Positions 63,166-64,000 of a DNA stretch of 64,000 nt are shown piece after piece. The notes below the pieces were generated by a model, which was not told the origin of the DNA, searched no databases, and saw only the letters and a program-made list of their open reading frames with translations. How positions within the stretch are numbered: position 1 is the stretch's first letter; the number at the start of each line of letters is the position of its first letter. The position numbers and the translations under genes are program-made. The DNA comes from Axinella damicornis (taxonomy: Eukaryota > Porifera > Demospongiae > Axinellida > Axinellidae), in NCBI GenBank assembly GCA_963931865.1, contig OZ007514.1, forward strand, positions 7,170,646-7,234,645. The letters are read 5' to 3'.

Positions 63166-63605
63166 ATTATCCCAGGATGACTACCCAACACCTGGAATAC
63201 CCTCTGTCAGAGTATCCCAGAACACCGGCAATCCCGGGGATGACTACCCATCCCCTGGGACCCCTCTGTCTGTCAGAGTATCCCAGAATGCCCCGCGATT
63301 ATTCGGGGACTACCTAACCCCCTGGGAACCCTCCGTCTGAGTATCCCAGAACACCTGAGTTACAAGGATTATCCAAGGATGACTACCCAACCGCTGGGAC
63401 CCCTCTGTCTGAGTACCCCAGAACACTGATGTTACACAGACAGTCCTGGGATAATCCCAAGACTGCCTCTGGAATGGTAACAGACAGACAGACACACAGG
63501 GGCTGGGTAGTCATCCTGGGACAATGCCGGGGACTGCCGGTCGTAGTCTCACAGAGGGGGCCCGGGGGGTTAGGTAGTCCCTGGATAATCCCAGGACCAC
63601 CTGAG
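63166..63605. repeat. Direct and inverted minisatellite array
   Basis: The left part (63,166-63,430) has about four direct units of roughly 62-80 bp with GATGACTACCCA(A/T)C, CCTGGGACCCCTCTGTCTG and AGTATCCCAGAACACC. The right part (63,445-63,605) holds the same unit in inverse (GGGTAGTCATCCTGGGA, GTTAGGTAGTCCCTGG), making a large imperfect foldback. Confidence 0.85.
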
Positions 63606-63768
63606 TTAGTATGATGCAGGTAGGGTGTAAGAGGGAGATATATATACATGTACATCCTACGTAGGATAATTGATAGTCCTGTTCACTCAAAGGATTTCCC
63701 AAGTACACTGAGTAAAGGTGCATGGCAGGGACTGAACATGGCATCATTGGATAACCCTCCACATAATT

Positions 63769-64000
63769 TTTGGGGCGAGCCTGAGCGAGCCCCACACTAG
63801 CGTGACTTCATTGCGCTGTGCGTGTGTATGTTTGGTGGATCTTGCAATTACCGTAAATTTTAAATCTGCGAATTTCACTTGCACCTGCACAATGATATTC
63901 AAATTCAACAAACTCGACGAACCGTCTAGCTACCTGTTCAACGAACGATGGCGACAACAAAGACGGAGACCACTCGTGGACATTGGCTAGAGCATCATGA
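63769..64000 (+). repeat. Dispersed repeat, copy 2 (inverted partner at 6.24-6.55 kb)
   Basis: Begins GGGGCGAGCCTGAGCGAGCC and contains GACTTCATTGCGCTGTGCGTG. Its frame ends NERWRQQRRRPLVDIG before TAG. It runs to within a few bases of the window end. Confidence 0.78.

Noticed and set aside
62676..63191. 171-codon minus-strand frame as a gene
   Set aside because: It has no recognisable domain or hydrophobic pattern, lies in GC-richer sequence where long frames are likelier, and runs into a minisatellite.

Overview
The window is eukaryotic and reads as a metazoan genome, most likely a sponge. The evidence is short exons with GT-AG introns, mostly phase 1, and extracellular Ig and Sushi (CCP) domains. 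There are also death domains and a Roc/COR-like GTPase with a C-terminal death domain, a gene type I associate with sponges and cnidarians. The sponge assignment is inference from gene style; no rRNA or mitochondrial marker is present. No bacterial operon, CRISPR array, rRNA or complete tRNA was seen.

Genes are few and split among introns. (1) 10.5-11.6 kb, plus: two short exons that look like the start of a RhoGEF-type PH domain. (2) 16.5-23.9 kb, plus: a single-pass receptor with two Ig-like exons, one CCP exon, three homologous Ser/Thr-rich stalk exons, and a transmembrane plus tail exon. Every junction is phase 1. (3) 36.77-37.05 kb, minus: a two-exon fragment resembling the C-terminal domain of an acetyl-CoA-synthetase-like enzyme. 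(4) 41.5 kb, plus: an intact death-domain exon, with a decayed copy at 45.5 kb. (5) 47.6-50.9 kb, plus: a Roc/COR-like-death gene whose large 5' exon is broken by stops and frameshifts while its 3' exons are intact. (6) 43.25-44.07 kb, minus: a decayed transposon-associated-type Cys-rich protein.

Mobile DNA dominates. A young, intact Ty1/copia retrotransposon (26,999-31,391) has 193-bp LTRs differing at one base, a 5-bp target duplication, and a primer site matching the anticodon arm of initiator tRNA-Met. Around it are an hAT-type MITE, a piggyBac-type remnant carrying what looks like a transposase N-terminus, a fragment of a LINE endonuclease, tRNA-derived SINE pieces, and many inverted-repeat elements. 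At least nine short palindromes, plus a 2.24-kb foldback-like composite, share TA-flanked G(C/T)CTCG-type ends. A four-member dispersed repeat family carries an internal minisatellite in three of its copies.

Tandem repeats are prominent: a roughly 33-bp minisatellite at the left edge, 10 x 57 bp at 58.4-59.0 kb, 5 x 30 bp at 51.5 kb, and a direct/inverted array at 63.2-63.6 kb. Ten G or C homopolymer runs of 15-46 bases are scattered through the window. Most long ORFs over these repeats are by-products of repeat periodicity, not genes.

The receptor, death-domain exons and Roc/COR-death gene are all typical of invertebrate innate-sensing and cell-death repertoires, and here they sit within 35 kb in a repeat-rich setting. 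That functional link is inference only.
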